Positions 16,891 through 24,693 of a stretch of DNA of 64,000 bases are shown here, piece after piece. This stretch comes from Palsa-504 sp963787645 (GTDB lineage Bacteria; Actinomycetota; Actinomycetes; Streptosporangiales; Streptosporangiaceae). Under the pieces are notes generated by a model. That model saw only the letters and a list, made by a program, of their open reading frames with translations, did no database searches and was not told the origin of the DNA. The translations under genes were made by a program, and so were the position numbers. The stretch's first letter is position 1. Every line of letters begins with the position of its first letter. Where the stretch lies: NCBI GenBank assembly GCA_963787645.1, contig CAWBDS010000013.1, positions 381,261 through 445,260 of the forward strand, read 5' to 3'.

Positions 16891-17070
16891 TCACCACAGA
16901 TCGCCGCCGGTCAGCACGTACACGAACGGCACCAGCGGGATCAGCCCGAACAGTCCCCAGGCCAGCTTCTGCCCGCCGGACAGGTCAGTGCGCCCCGCGA
17001 GATCGATCCACATCAGGATCACCGCCAGCGGGTGGAGGAAACAGACCAGGAGCTCCAGAAGCTTCTTCAT
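16891..17070 (-). CDS. Small two-helix membrane protein (PLDc_N-like)
   Basis: A 59-residue ORF from ATG 17070 to TGA 16891. It reads MKKLLELLVCFLHPLAVILMWIDLAG, a charged loop, then LAWGLFGLIPLVPFVYVLTGGDLW: two transmembrane segments separated by a short polar loop, reminiscent of the PLDc_N/phospholipase-D-nuclease N-terminal family. It sits 10 bases downstream of the GMC gene on the same strand, so it may be the last gene of that operon. The codon bias and clean hydrophobic pattern argue that it is real. Its function is unknown. Confidence 0.7.
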   Translation of the reverse strand: MKKLLELLVCFLHPLAVILMWIDLAGRTDLSGGQKLAWGLFGLIPLVPFVYVLTGGDLW

Positions 17071-17080
17071 GGACGATCCC

Positions 17081-18805
17081 CTACCCGGTCGTGGCCCCGC
17101 CAGTCCCAGCCAGGTGACGCATGTTGCGCAGCGCCACCGCCATGATCGTGTTCGTCGGGTTGTGCGCGCCCGAGGTGACGAACACCGACCCGTCGGCCAC
17201 GTACACGTTGTCGAGCCCGTGCACCCGCCCGTAGGCGTCAGTGACGCTCGAAGCGGGCGAAGCGCCCATCATCATCCCGCCCATGATGTGGTTCCCGGTG
17301 GGCAGGCCCCCGCTGTTCTCCGTGGCGGGCACGGCCAGGGCCACCCCAGCGCCCGCCTTCAACAGCATCTGCCGCAGCCGCGGGATCCAGAAGTCCTGGG
17401 CCACCTGCTCATGCGGGCCGGCGCTCCAGGTGATCTGGGCCACCGGCAGGCCGAACACGTCGCGCACGGCGGGATCCAGGGTCACCGTGTGGTTCAGGTA
17501 GGGCAGGTCGTGGCCGATGAACGAGCAGCCCGCCAGCCGGTCGCGCAGCAGCGAGGCCCGCATGAGCTGCTTGAACTGGGTGCCGAACGGCCGAGCGGAG
17601 CCGAGCAGGCTGAGCAGCGTCTGGTAGGACTGCGCCTCGCTGATCGGGTCCTGGCTGCCGCCCAGCTCCATCAGGCCGCCGCGCAGGTAGGGCAGCCCGT
17701 GCGCGCGCGCGAACGCCCGGGCCCCCGGGAAGTCCGGATCGACGGCGTCCTCCACGCACTGCGTGACCGAACGGCCCCGGTAAGCGTGCATCCGCTCTTC
17801 GAGGAAGATGGCCGTGCCGTCGATGAACGCGTGGAACATCATCCGCCGGCCCAGTTTCCCGCTGGCGTCGGGGAACGAGGACAGCAACGCCAGGCGCACC
17901 GTCTCGATGGCCGAGGCCGCCATCACCACGACATCGGCGTCCTCGACGCCCTGTACGGGCCCCGATGCGGTCATCCGGACCCACCGCACCCCCGAAGCGC
18001 GGGCCGTGGCGCCCGACCCGGACCACACCACGGACGTGACCATGGTCGAGGGCTGCAACGTCACCCGCCCGGTCCGCAGCGCCACCCGCAGCGGGACCAG
18101 CGCCGACGGCCGGGCCATCACCGGGCAGCCGAAGCTGCTGCAGAACCCGCAGTTGTTGCAGGCGTGCTGGCCGTTGTAGCCGCTGACTGAGTTGGCCGCC
18201 ATCGGGAACGGGAACGGGTGCATGCCCACCGCGGAGGCACCCGCCGCCACGGCCAGCGACGCGCGCATCTGCGGGCCCGGCGCCATCGGGTACTGCGCGC
18301 CGCGCGGGGCGTGCTTGCGCACGATGTCGGGGAATGCCGTGACGTCGCCCTGGACGCCGATGAGCTGCTCCACCTCGTCGTAATAGGGCGCGATATCGGC
18401 GTAGCTGAACGGCCAGTCGGCCACGTCAGCGCCCGGCACCGGGCCCAGCGCGGACAGCTGCTGGAAGTCCAGGTCCCAGAACCTGGGTACCTTGGCGTCC
18501 CAGTGGATGGTCCCGCCGCCGACCACCTGGGGCAGTTCGTCTACGCTCCCGGTGAACTGGTTGGCCGCCACCCCGACCGGCCGCCAGGTGCGCGGGTACA
18601 CCTCCGGGTCCGGGCCCGGGTAGTTGCGCACGATCATGGCCAGGCTGTCGTTGCCGAAGTCCGTGCCGATCGGCCCCTGGCCGGCCAGGTTCGAGAAGTG
18701 GTTGGGCCCCTTCTCCAGGACCACCACCTGCCACCCGGCCTGCGCGAGCACCATCGCGGCCAGCGAGCCGCCCGCGCCGCTGCCGATCACCACCGCCTTG
18801 GTCAT
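17081..18805 (-). CDS. GMC-family FAD-dependent oxidoreductase (gluconate 2-dehydrogenase large-subunit-like)
   Basis: A 574-residue GMC flavoprotein. The FAD-binding motif VVIGSGAGGSLAAMVLAQAG is at the N-terminus and VVGGGTIHWDAKV is the GMC signature. QHACNNCGFCSSFGC is a Cys-rich insertion found in the gluconate/2-ketogluconate dehydrogenase branch. The C-terminal GNHIMGGMMMG and SGAHNPTNTIMAVALRNMRHL contain the catalytic His and Asn of the family. It probably oxidises a sugar or polyol and works with the small subunit encoded immediately upstream: its ATG overlaps that gene's stop (TGATG). The flavin subunit has no signal peptide, so export would be piggyback on the Tat-type partner. 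Confidence 0.92.
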   Translation of the reverse strand: MTKAVVIGSGAGGSLAAMVLAQAGWQVVVLEKGPNHFSNLAGQGPIGTDFGNDSLAMIVRNYPGPDPEVYPRTWRPVGVAANQFTGSVDELPQVVGGGTIHWDAKVPRFWDLDFQQLSALGPVPGADVADWPFSYADIAPYYDEVEQLIGVQGDVTAFPDIVRKHAPRGAQYPMAPGPQMRASLAVAAGASAVGMHPFPFPMAANSVSGYNGQHACNNCGFCSSFGCPVMARPSALVPLRVALRTGRVTLQPSTMVTSVVWSGSGATARASGVRWVRMTASGPVQGVEDADVVVMAASAIETVRLALLSSFPDASGKLGRRMMFHAFIDGTAIFLEERMHAYRGRSVTQCVEDAVDPDFPGARAFARAHGLPYLRGGLMELGGSQDPISEAQSYQTLLSLLGSARPFGTQFKQLMRASLLRDRLAGCSFIGHDLPYLNHTVTLDPAVRDVFGLPVAQITWSAGPHEQVAQDFWIPRLRQMLLKAGAGVALAVPATENSGGLPTGNHIMGGMMMGASPASSVTDAYGRVHGLDNVYVADGSVFVTSGAHNPTNTIMAVALRNMRHLAGTGGATTG

Positions 18806-19560
18806 CACAGGTCGCCGAGCAGCTTGAGCACCTCGGCCACGATCCCGGTGTTATCGACCGGATCCGGCCCGTCCGACTGCGATACCTCCTGCGGCGAGTA
18901 ACCACGCGGCTGGATATCGCCGGGGAACTTGATGTCCTTCCAGCCGGCCAGGCCCTGGTTGCCGCCGTATTCCGGCGCTGAGTACAGCCCCTCGATGGTG
19001 TGCTCGAACAGCAGCGCGGTGAACGAGCTCACCGGCGACATGGCCAGGATCTTGTCCTGTTTCGCGTGGCTCGCCTTGGTGAAGTCGCCGCCGGCCAGCC
19101 GGTCCAGCGTGGCGATGCCCGTGCGGTACTGGCCCTGCCAGCCCTGCAGCCGCCGTCGCCAGGCGATACGCGCGACCGGATCCAGGTCGGTGAACCGGGC
19201 CATCAGATCGGGTCCGGACGTGTGCCGGTTGCTCCACGGACCGCCGGCGAAGACCACCGGGGCGGCGTCGTCGAGCGCGCCGAGCGCGCCCAGCATCAGG
19301 TCGATGTAGCTGGTCACGTCGGCCTCGCGGGCCCCCGGGTGCCCGGCCTCGGCCGGGTCGTCGGACGGCCCGGGAGCGATCCGCGCGGTCGCGTCCTCGA
19401 TCACCGAAGCCTGATGCGCGGAAAAAAAGCGCAGCGTCCGGACCGTGGACGAAGCCGAGGAGGTGCAGCCCTCGGCGCCCAGCACGGCCGCCGAGCTCAC
19501 CGCGACCGAGATCGCACCGATCACCGCGCGGCGCCGCACGCCGCCAGAACCGGAGGTCAC
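18805..19560 (-). CDS. Gluconate 2-dehydrogenase subunit 3-like protein
   Basis: A 251-residue partner of the GMC dehydrogenase. From GTG 19560 it begins VTSGSGGVRRRAVIGAISVAVSS, with a twin-arginine stretch, a hydrophobic core and a Cys after GAEG that could be a lipobox (LGAEGC). The mature part has FFSAHQASVIEDATARIAPG and RREADVTSYIDLMLG-like features of the subunit-3 family, and ends with TALLFEHTIEGLYSAPEYGGNQGLAGW, its most conserved block. Subunit 3 escorts and supports the flavoprotein. Extending upstream to 19917 would run through the EthD-like gene, so I reject the longer starts. Coupled to the GMC gene by TGATG. Confidence 0.85.
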   Translation of the reverse strand: MTSGSGGVRRRAVIGAISVAVSSAAVLGAEGCTSSASSTVRTLRFFSAHQASVIEDATARIAPGPSDDPAEAGHPGAREADVTSYIDLMLGALGALDDAAPVVFAGGPWSNRHTSGPDLMARFTDLDPVARIAWRRRLQGWQGQYRTGIATLDRLAGGDFTKASHAKQDKILAMSPVSSFTALLFEHTIEGLYSAPEYGGNQGLAGWKDIKFPGDIQPRGYSPQEVSQSDGPDPVDNTGIVAEVLKLLGDL

Positions 19561-19663
19561 GACGGTCAGCTCAGCTTGCCGGTCCGCGTCCCCGCCAGCA
19601 GGAACGCGCGAACCTCCGGGTCGGTGATAGATGGCACGCGGCAAGTCTAGGCACGCCAGAGGT

Positions 19664-20323
19664 TCAGGAGAAAGCATTGCGAAAGCCGAGTACGCGACGT
19701 TCCCGGCGCAACGCCCCGGCCACGATCCGGTCCCGCCACGGCGTGCTGGCCGCCGCCCGGTACCCGGGCTCCTCCAGCACCGAAGGACCGTCCAGGTCAT
19801 GCAGCGAGAGGAAGCCGACGCCGGGCCCCTCCAAGGGAGCTGGACCGACCAGCCGGAACCGCCGGATCCGCCTCCAGCCGGGCACCGCCAGCAGCATCGG
19901 GATGTGTTCCTGCTCATACCACGCGGTCATGTCGTGCACGGCCTGCTCGGGCACCACGTTGGCCACCGCGAGGATCACCGGCGCGGGCCCCGCGGAGTCC
20001 GCCGTTCCCTCCTCGCTGAGCTGCATGTAGATCCGCCGGTCCAAGGTGGCCAGGTGCGACATGATGAACTTGTCCCGCTCGCTGCCGCCCTGCACCACCG
20101 CCTGGTACTCCGCGCTCTCCAGCACTTCGGTACCGGCAAGCTCGTACAGCGCGAGCCACCGCGGCGCCTGGTCATCCAGCGCCTGGTACCGGCACGCGGC
20201 GGTCAGGCCCGGCACCGTCAGCCGGGCTGGCCCGTGCTCGTGGTCGTACCAGTCGTGGTACTCCGCCTCCGCTACGGGACCCGTCCCCACGTCGGTGTAC
20301 ACAAACAGCAGTCCTGGCGCCAT
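19664..20323 (-). CDS. Duplicated dimeric alpha/beta-barrel (EthD-like) protein
   Basis: A 219-residue protein made of two ferredoxin-like halves. Each has the same signature: YHDWYDHEHGPARLTVPGLTAACRYQ near residue 22, and MTAWYEQEHIPMLLAVPGWRRIRRF near residue 128. Each half also ends with a Y-x-A-A type helix. That internal duplication, with conserved Trp, Tyr, Glu/Asp-His, matches EthD-like/dimeric alpha-beta barrel proteins, which often help degrade aromatic compounds or polyketides. It is upstream of the GMC small subunit on the same strand and 66 bases beyond the MFS gene, separated from it by a strong hairpin. Confidence 0.75.
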   Translation of the reverse strand: MAPGLLFVYTDVGTGPVAEAEYHDWYDHEHGPARLTVPGLTAACRYQALDDQAPRWLALYELAGTEVLESAEYQAVVQGGSERDKFIMSHLATLDRRIYMQLSEEGTADSAGPAPVILAVANVVPEQAVHDMTAWYEQEHIPMLLAVPGWRRIRRFRLVGPAPLEGPGVGFLSLHDLDGPSVLEEPGYRAAASTPWRDRIVAGALRRERRVLGFRNAFS

Positions 20324-20345
20324 GACAAAGCATGCTAAACGGCAA

Positions 20346-20372
20346 GGCCCCGCGGCACGACACCGCGGGGCC
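20346..20372 (-). terminator. Intrinsic terminator after the DHA2 efflux gene
   Basis: Perfect 10-bp stem ggccccgcgg / ccgcggggcc with a 7-base loop, followed on the minus strand by TTGCCGTTT. It lies between the MFS stop and the start of the EthD-like gene and should insulate the two. Confidence 0.75.
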
Positions 20373-20389
20373 CGGTAAAACCGCAGGAT

Positions 20390-22009
20390 TTAGTCGGTGG
20401 GCGCCGCCATCGGGTTGATCCCGGACAGGTCCTCGCGCTTGACCCGGATCGCGAGAATCGTGATCAGCAGCCCGAGGACCGCGATCCCGGCCGAGACCAC
20501 GTACCCCTTAGAGAATCCGACCGAGTACGCGTGGTCGGTGATGGCCCTGGTCGCCGCGGCCTGCTGGGCCGCCGTCAGGTGCCCGACCGCGTGCTTGGCC
20601 GCCGCGGCGACCTGCGAGTGGATGCTGGTTGCCACCGCGCTCCAGGCCACCGTGCCCAAGATCGCGAGTCCGATCGACCCGCCGACCTGCTGGCCGACGT
20701 TCAGCAGCGACGACGCCACGCCGGCGTCGTTGTCGGCCACCTTGGTCAGCGAAACCAGCGAGAGCGGCACGAAGATCAGCCCCATGCCGAGCGCGGTGAC
20801 CAGCATCGGCCCGAGCAGCCCGGAGACGTAGTGGCTGTTCTCGTTGATCCGGGACAGCCAGAACAACCCGCCGGTCGAGATGACGCTTCCGGCCAGCATC
20901 AGCGGGCGGGCGCCGATCCGGGTGACCAGCTGCGACGCTATCCCGGACGCCACCATGACCATGGTGATCATCGGCAGGTAGGCCAGGCCGGTCTTCAGCG
21001 CGCTGTACCCCCACACGTTCTGCACGAACAGCGTAAGGAAGAAGAACATGCCAAACAGCGCGGTGCCCACGCACAAGCTGATGATGTAAGAACCGGTCCG
21101 GTCGCGGCTGCGCAGCACCCGCATCGGCACCAGCGCCTGCTTGCTGTGCACCTCGATGAAGCCGAACGACACCAGCAGCACCACCGACGCCACCAGGGAC
21201 ACGATCACCTTGGTGTCGCCCCAGTGCGACACCCCGTTCGGGGTGGTCGCCGCGTAGGAAAGGCCGTAGACCAGCGCGCCCAGGCCGAGCGAGCCGGTAA
21301 TCGCGCCCGGCAGGTCGAACTGCCCCCGCCGCCGCTGCGACTCCGGCAGTACGCGCATGGCCAGGAACGCGACCACGAGGCCGATCGGCACGTTGACGAA
21401 CAGCACCCAGCGCCAGTCGAGGTACTGGACCAGCAAGCCGCCGGCGATCAGGCCGACCGCGCCGCCGGCCACGCTCATCGCCGCGTACACGCCCATCGCG
21501 CGGTTGCGCGGCGGGCCCTCGGGGAAGGTGACGGCGATCAGCGACAAGGCCGTGGGCGCGGCGAAGGCGCCGCCGATGCCTTGCACCACGCGCGCGGTGA
21601 GCAGCCATTCCTGGTTGGTGGCGAACCCGCCGACCAGCGAAGCCAGCGAGAACAGCAGGAGGCCGGCGATGAAGATCCGGCGGCGCCCCAGTAGGTCGCC
21701 GGACCTTCCGCCGAGCAGAAGCAGCCCGCCGAACGCCAGCGCGTACGCGTTGACGACCCATTCCAGGTTGGTGCCGGAGAAGCCCAGCGCGGTCTGGATG
21801 TGGGGGAGGGCGACGTTGACGATGGTCGCGTCGAGCACGACCATGAGCTGGGCCGTCGCGATGACGGCGAGGGCCAGGCCAAGCCGCCGCGGTGGTCCGG
21901 CGGTCCCCGAGGTTGGCGAGGCGCCGACCGGCACCGCCGCGGTACTGACCTCCGGGGGCAAGGCGCCGTCGAGCGCGCCGTGCTGCCCGGTGTCTGGTGT
22001 GGCGGACAA
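20390..22009 (-). CDS. MFS drug efflux transporter, DHA2 (EmrB/QacA) family
   Basis: A 539-residue, 14-transmembrane-segment proton antiporter of the DHA2 family. ATAQLMVVLDATIVNVALPHIQ is motif D1, WVVNAYALAFGGLLLLGGRSGDLLGRRR is motif A, and ARVVQGIGGAFAAPTALSLI is motif C-like. The start is TTG 22009, since no ATG/GTG is in frame near it and AGGGAG stands 8 bases upstream. It is divergent neither side but follows the MarR gene on the same strand after 231 bases with an inverted repeat (cgtgacc..ggtcacg, 22052-22078). A MarR regulator next to a DHA2 pump suggests drug-inducible export; the ligand is unknown. Confidence 0.93.
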   Translation of the reverse strand: MSATPDTGQHGALDGALPPEVSTAAVPVGASPTSGTAGPPRRLGLALAVIATAQLMVVLDATIVNVALPHIQTALGFSGTNLEWVVNAYALAFGGLLLLGGRSGDLLGRRRIFIAGLLLFSLASLVGGFATNQEWLLTARVVQGIGGAFAAPTALSLIAVTFPEGPPRNRAMGVYAAMSVAGGAVGLIAGGLLVQYLDWRWVLFVNVPIGLVVAFLAMRVLPESQRRRGQFDLPGAITGSLGLGALVYGLSYAATTPNGVSHWGDTKVIVSLVASVVLLVSFGFIEVHSKQALVPMRVLRSRDRTGSYIISLCVGTALFGMFFFLTLFVQNVWGYSALKTGLAYLPMITMVMVASGIASQLVTRIGARPLMLAGSVISTGGLFWLSRINENSHYVSGLLGPMLVTALGMGLIFVPLSLVSLTKVADNDAGVASSLLNVGQQVGGSIGLAILGTVAWSAVATSIHSQVAAAAKHAVGHLTAAQQAAATRAITDHAYSVGFSKGYVVSAGIAVLGLLITILAIRVKREDLSGINPMAAPTD

Positions 22010-22051
22010 GGTGTGTCTCCCTAAGCTTTAGAAGGCGCACTGAACTAACGC

Positions 22052-22078
22052 CGTGACCGGTCAGGTGTCGTGGTCACG
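22052..22078. promoter_or_regulatory. Inverted repeat upstream of the DHA2 pump gene
   Basis: cgtgacc (22052-22058) and ggtcacg (22072-22078) form 7-bp arms 13 bases apart in the leader of the pump gene. A candidate operator for the adjacent MarR protein, although it differs from the palindrome in front of marR itself. Confidence 0.4.
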
Positions 22079-22240
22079 CGCCGTCCGTGCAATTTTTTTA
22101 AACCATTTTTCGGCCGAACGGACCGAGGTATCAGCCCCCGTTACGTGTCTTCCTCTCCCGTGTGGTCGTCATCGGTGTGACGATCGTGCGGCTGGACGGT
22201 CATCGGTCATGACGAGACAGCCGCCACGGTTGTGACACAA

Positions 22241-22750
22241 TCACCTCCCGCCCCGTGATCCGAGCATCTTCCGCATCAGCCCCAGCAGGCACCTGCGCTC
22301 GCTGACGTCCAGCGTGGTGCACCACGGCGCCCGGGCTGCCATTTCGCCGCAGAGCCGGTCGCGCAGCGCCACGCCTTCCGGCGTCAGGACCAGGTTCTTG
22401 CTCCGCCGGTCCCGCAGGGACGGTTCGCGGCGGGCCAGGCCGTGCTTCTCCAGCGCGTCCGCGACCGAGGTGACGAAGGAAGGGTCACAGCCCATCCGCA
22501 GCCCCAGGTCCTTCATCGTCATCGGTGCCTCGAGCATGAGCAGGGCCTTGGTATCGCTCACCGACAGCCCGAGTTCGGCCGCGATGACCTGGCCGAGATC
22601 GTGAGCATGCCGGAAGAGGTCACCGAAGGTGTCCGTGATCTGCTGGTTCAGATCGTCGTCGACGCCCGCGCCGACCCCCGCGGCCAGCGGCATCGCGTGC
22701 GGGACCGGTTCGGCGTCCAGGACCGTGGCGCTGCTTAGCGGCTCATCCAT
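22241..22750 (-). CDS. MarR-family transcriptional regulator
   Basis: A 169-residue winged-helix repressor. The recognition region is seen in APMTMKDLGLRMGCDPSFVTSVADALEKHGLARRE, followed by the wing SLRDRRSKNLVLTPEGVALRDRL with the family's D-R-R-S-K-hallmark. Helices at both ends (HDLGQVIAAELGLSVSDTKALLML and LDVSERRCLLGLMRKML) form the dimer interface. The N-terminal 30 residues are extra and disordered. It is encoded directly upstream of the DHA2 pump on the same strand, and a 15-bp palindrome lies 77 bases before its ATG, so self-repression plus control of the pump is likely. Confidence 0.92.
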   Translation of the reverse strand: MDEPLSSATVLDAEPVPHAMPLAAGVGAGVDDDLNQQITDTFGDLFRHAHDLGQVIAAELGLSVSDTKALLMLEAPMTMKDLGLRMGCDPSFVTSVADALEKHGLARREPSLRDRRSKNLVLTPEGVALRDRLCGEMAARAPWCTTLDVSERRCLLGLMRKMLGSRGGR

Positions 22751-22821
22751 CCATACTCACCTCCTCCGTGTTTCTCCGCTGTGCTTCTCCGCTGTGCTTC
22801 TCTTCTATTGCGTGACTCTCT

Positions 22822-22848
22822 CAATAGTTGAGTAACTCAACCATATTG
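22822..22848. promoter_or_regulatory. Palindromic operator upstream of marR
   Basis: The 15-bp palindrome gttgagtaactcaac (22827-22841) has 7-bp arms around one central base and is flanked by caata and tattg, extending near-symmetry to 27 bp. This length and AT content fit a MarR dimer site. Two copies of ctccgctgtgcttct also occur between it and the start codon (near 22774-22804). Confidence 0.65.
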
Positions 22849-22998
22849 CCCCGCGTCGGCATCGGCAAGTGAATATTCAGCCCATTTGGCTTCGCTCACG
22901 GCGAACCGGAACCAACTGCCGGCCGCGTTGCGGCGTCTTTACCCACGACGCTCACACTGGGAGGGTCACGATCGCCAGCAAAGGGGAGGAGCGCCGCG

Positions 22999-24627
22999 AT
23001 GACCGAAGGCGGAGACCAGGGTAGCCAGGTACCAGGCCGGCGCGCGTTCCTCGGGTTCGCCGCCGCGGCGGGCGGCGTCTCGCTCTTGTCGGCGTGCAGC
23101 GGGACGAGCGCGTCCACGGCGAGCGGCAGCGCGGTGACGGCCAGCCTGGACTCGACCGGTGGCGCGGCCAGGTCCGCCGGGGCCAGCGCGGCCTCCGGGC
23201 CGCCTCAGGCCGCCGACTGGACGGCGCTGGCCCGCGACCTGTCCGGGCCGCTGGTCCGCCCCGGCCAGGCCGGCTACACCACGGCCAAGGAACTGTTCGA
23301 CCCGCGCTTCGACTCGCTGCACCCGGCCGGGGTCGCCTACTGCCGCAACCCGCACGACGTGGCGACCAGCCTGGCCTTCGTCCGCAAGTTCGGCATCCCG
23401 GTGGCCGCCCGCTGCGGCGGGCACAGCTACGCGGGCTGGTCCTCGACCAGCGGCCTGATCATCGACGTCACCCGGATGGCCGGGGTGAACGTCAGCGGCG
23501 GCAGCGCGACCGTGGGCGCGGGCACCCGGCTGATCGACTTCTACAACGGGCTCGCGGCGCACGGCCGTGCGGTGCCCGGCGGCTCCTGCCCGACGGTGGG
23601 CATCTCCGGCCTGACCCTGGGCGGCGGGATCGGCGTGGTGGGCCGAGCCTACGGCCTGACCTGCGACAACGTGACGTCCATGCAGGTCGTCACGGCCGAC
23701 GGGCAGATCCGCACCGCCAACGCGCACACCAACTCCGACCTGTTCTGGGCCTGCCGCGGCGGGGGCGGCGGCAACTTCGGCGTGGTCACCTCGTTCACCT
23801 TCACCACCCATCCGGCCGGCGCCATCTGCCTGTTCTTCTTGTCCTGGCCGTGGTCGCGGGCCGATCGGGTCATCGCGGGCTGGCAGTCCTGGGCGCCGCA
23901 CGCCCCGGACCAGCTCTGGTCCAACCTGCACCTGTCCGCGGCGCCTGGCGGCTCGGTCCCGTCCATCCAGGTGGGCGGGACCTACCTGGGCTCGGTGAGC
24001 GGCGCGGCGGCCCAGCTGGACAAGCTGTATGCCGCGGTCGGCTCCGATCCGTCCTCGCCGTTCCTGGAGAGCACCAGCTGGCTGCACGCCATGCTGGTCG
24101 AGGCGGGCTGCGCGAGCCTGTCGGTCAGCGAGTGCCACCTGCCCACCCAGACCTCCGCGGGACAGCTCTCCCGGGCCTCGGAATACGCCAAGTCCGACTT
24201 CTTCACCAAGCCGCTGAGCAGCCACGGGATCGGGACCATGCTGGCCGGGGTGGAGAACTTCCAACGGGTGGCCGGCGCGTCCGGCGCCTCGGGCGGGATC
24301 GCGCTCGACGCGCTCGGCGGCGCGATCAACCGGGTCGCGCCCGGCGCGACCGCGTTCGTCCACCGCAACGGGCTGTTCGACGCCCAGTACACCACCACCT
24401 GGCCGGCCGGTTCCCCGTCCGCCGCGGTGGCGCGCCAGCACGCGTGGCAGCAGTCCTTCTGGCAGTCCATGCGCCCCTACGCCAGCGGCCAGGCCTACCA
24501 GAACTACATCGACCCCAGCCTGTCCAACTGGCAGCAGGCCTATTACGGCGCCAACTACACCCGGCTCACCCAGGTCAAGGCGAAGTACGACCCGCACCGG
24601 GTGTTCCGCTTCCCGCAAGCCGTCTGA
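22999..24627 (+). CDS. Tat-exported FAD-linked oxidase, BBE-like (bicovalent flavin)
   Basis: A 542-residue secreted flavoprotein oxidase. The N-terminus has GRRAFLGFAAAAGG followed by LLSAC: a Tat signal with a lipobox, so it should be an outward-facing lipoprotein. The FAD domain shows RCGGHSYAGWSS, whose His is the usual covalent flavin attachment, and PGGSCPTVGISGLTLGGG, whose Cys gives the second (6-S-cysteinyl) link. The C-terminal YQNYIDPSLSNWQQAYYG and KYDPHRVFRFPQ form the BBE domain. Such enzymes oxidise sugars or alkaloid-like compounds with oxygen. ATG 22999 is preceded by GGAGGAG. A strong bidirectional terminator follows. Confidence 0.93.
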   Translation: MTEGGDQGSQVPGRRAFLGFAAAAGGVSLLSACSGTSASTASGSAVTASLDSTGGAARSAGASAASGPPQAADWTALARDLSGPLVRPGQAGYTTAKELFDPRFDSLHPAGVAYCRNPHDVATSLAFVRKFGIPVAARCGGHSYAGWSSTSGLIIDVTRMAGVNVSGGSATVGAGTRLIDFYNGLAAHGRAVPGGSCPTVGISGLTLGGGIGVVGRAYGLTCDNVTSMQVVTADGQIRTANAHTNSDLFWACRGGGGGNFGVVTSFTFTTHPAGAICLFFLSWPWSRADRVIAGWQSWAPHAPDQLWSNLHLSAAPGGSVPSIQVGGTYLGSVSGAAAQLDKLYAAVGSDPSSPFLESTSWLHAMLVEAGCASLSVSECHLPTQTSAGQLSRASEYAKSDFFTKPLSSHGIGTMLAGVENFQRVAGASGASGGIALDALGGAINRVAPGATAFVHRNGLFDAQYTTTWPAGSPSAAVARQHAWQQSFWQSMRPYASGQAYQNYIDPSLSNWQQAYYGANYTRLTQVKAKYDPHRVFRFPQAV

Positions 24628-24641
24628 TCGCGGACAGCAGA

Positions 24642-24670
24642 ACGGGCCCCAGCCGGCGGCTGGGGCCCGT
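24642..24670. terminator. Bidirectional terminator between BBE oxidase and secreted paralogue A
   Basis: 13-bp perfect stem acgggccccagcc / ggctggggcccgt with a 3-base loop, midway between two convergent stop codons (24627 on plus, 24694 on minus). It serves either strand. Confidence 0.8.
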
Positions 24671-24693
24671 CCCTACTCGGTAAGCGGGAACCT

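Noticed and set aside
20508..22040. 510-codon open frame overlapping the DHA2 pump on the same strand in another frame
   Set aside because: Its translation is Arg/Ala-rich shadow sequence, while the pump frame has all family motifs.
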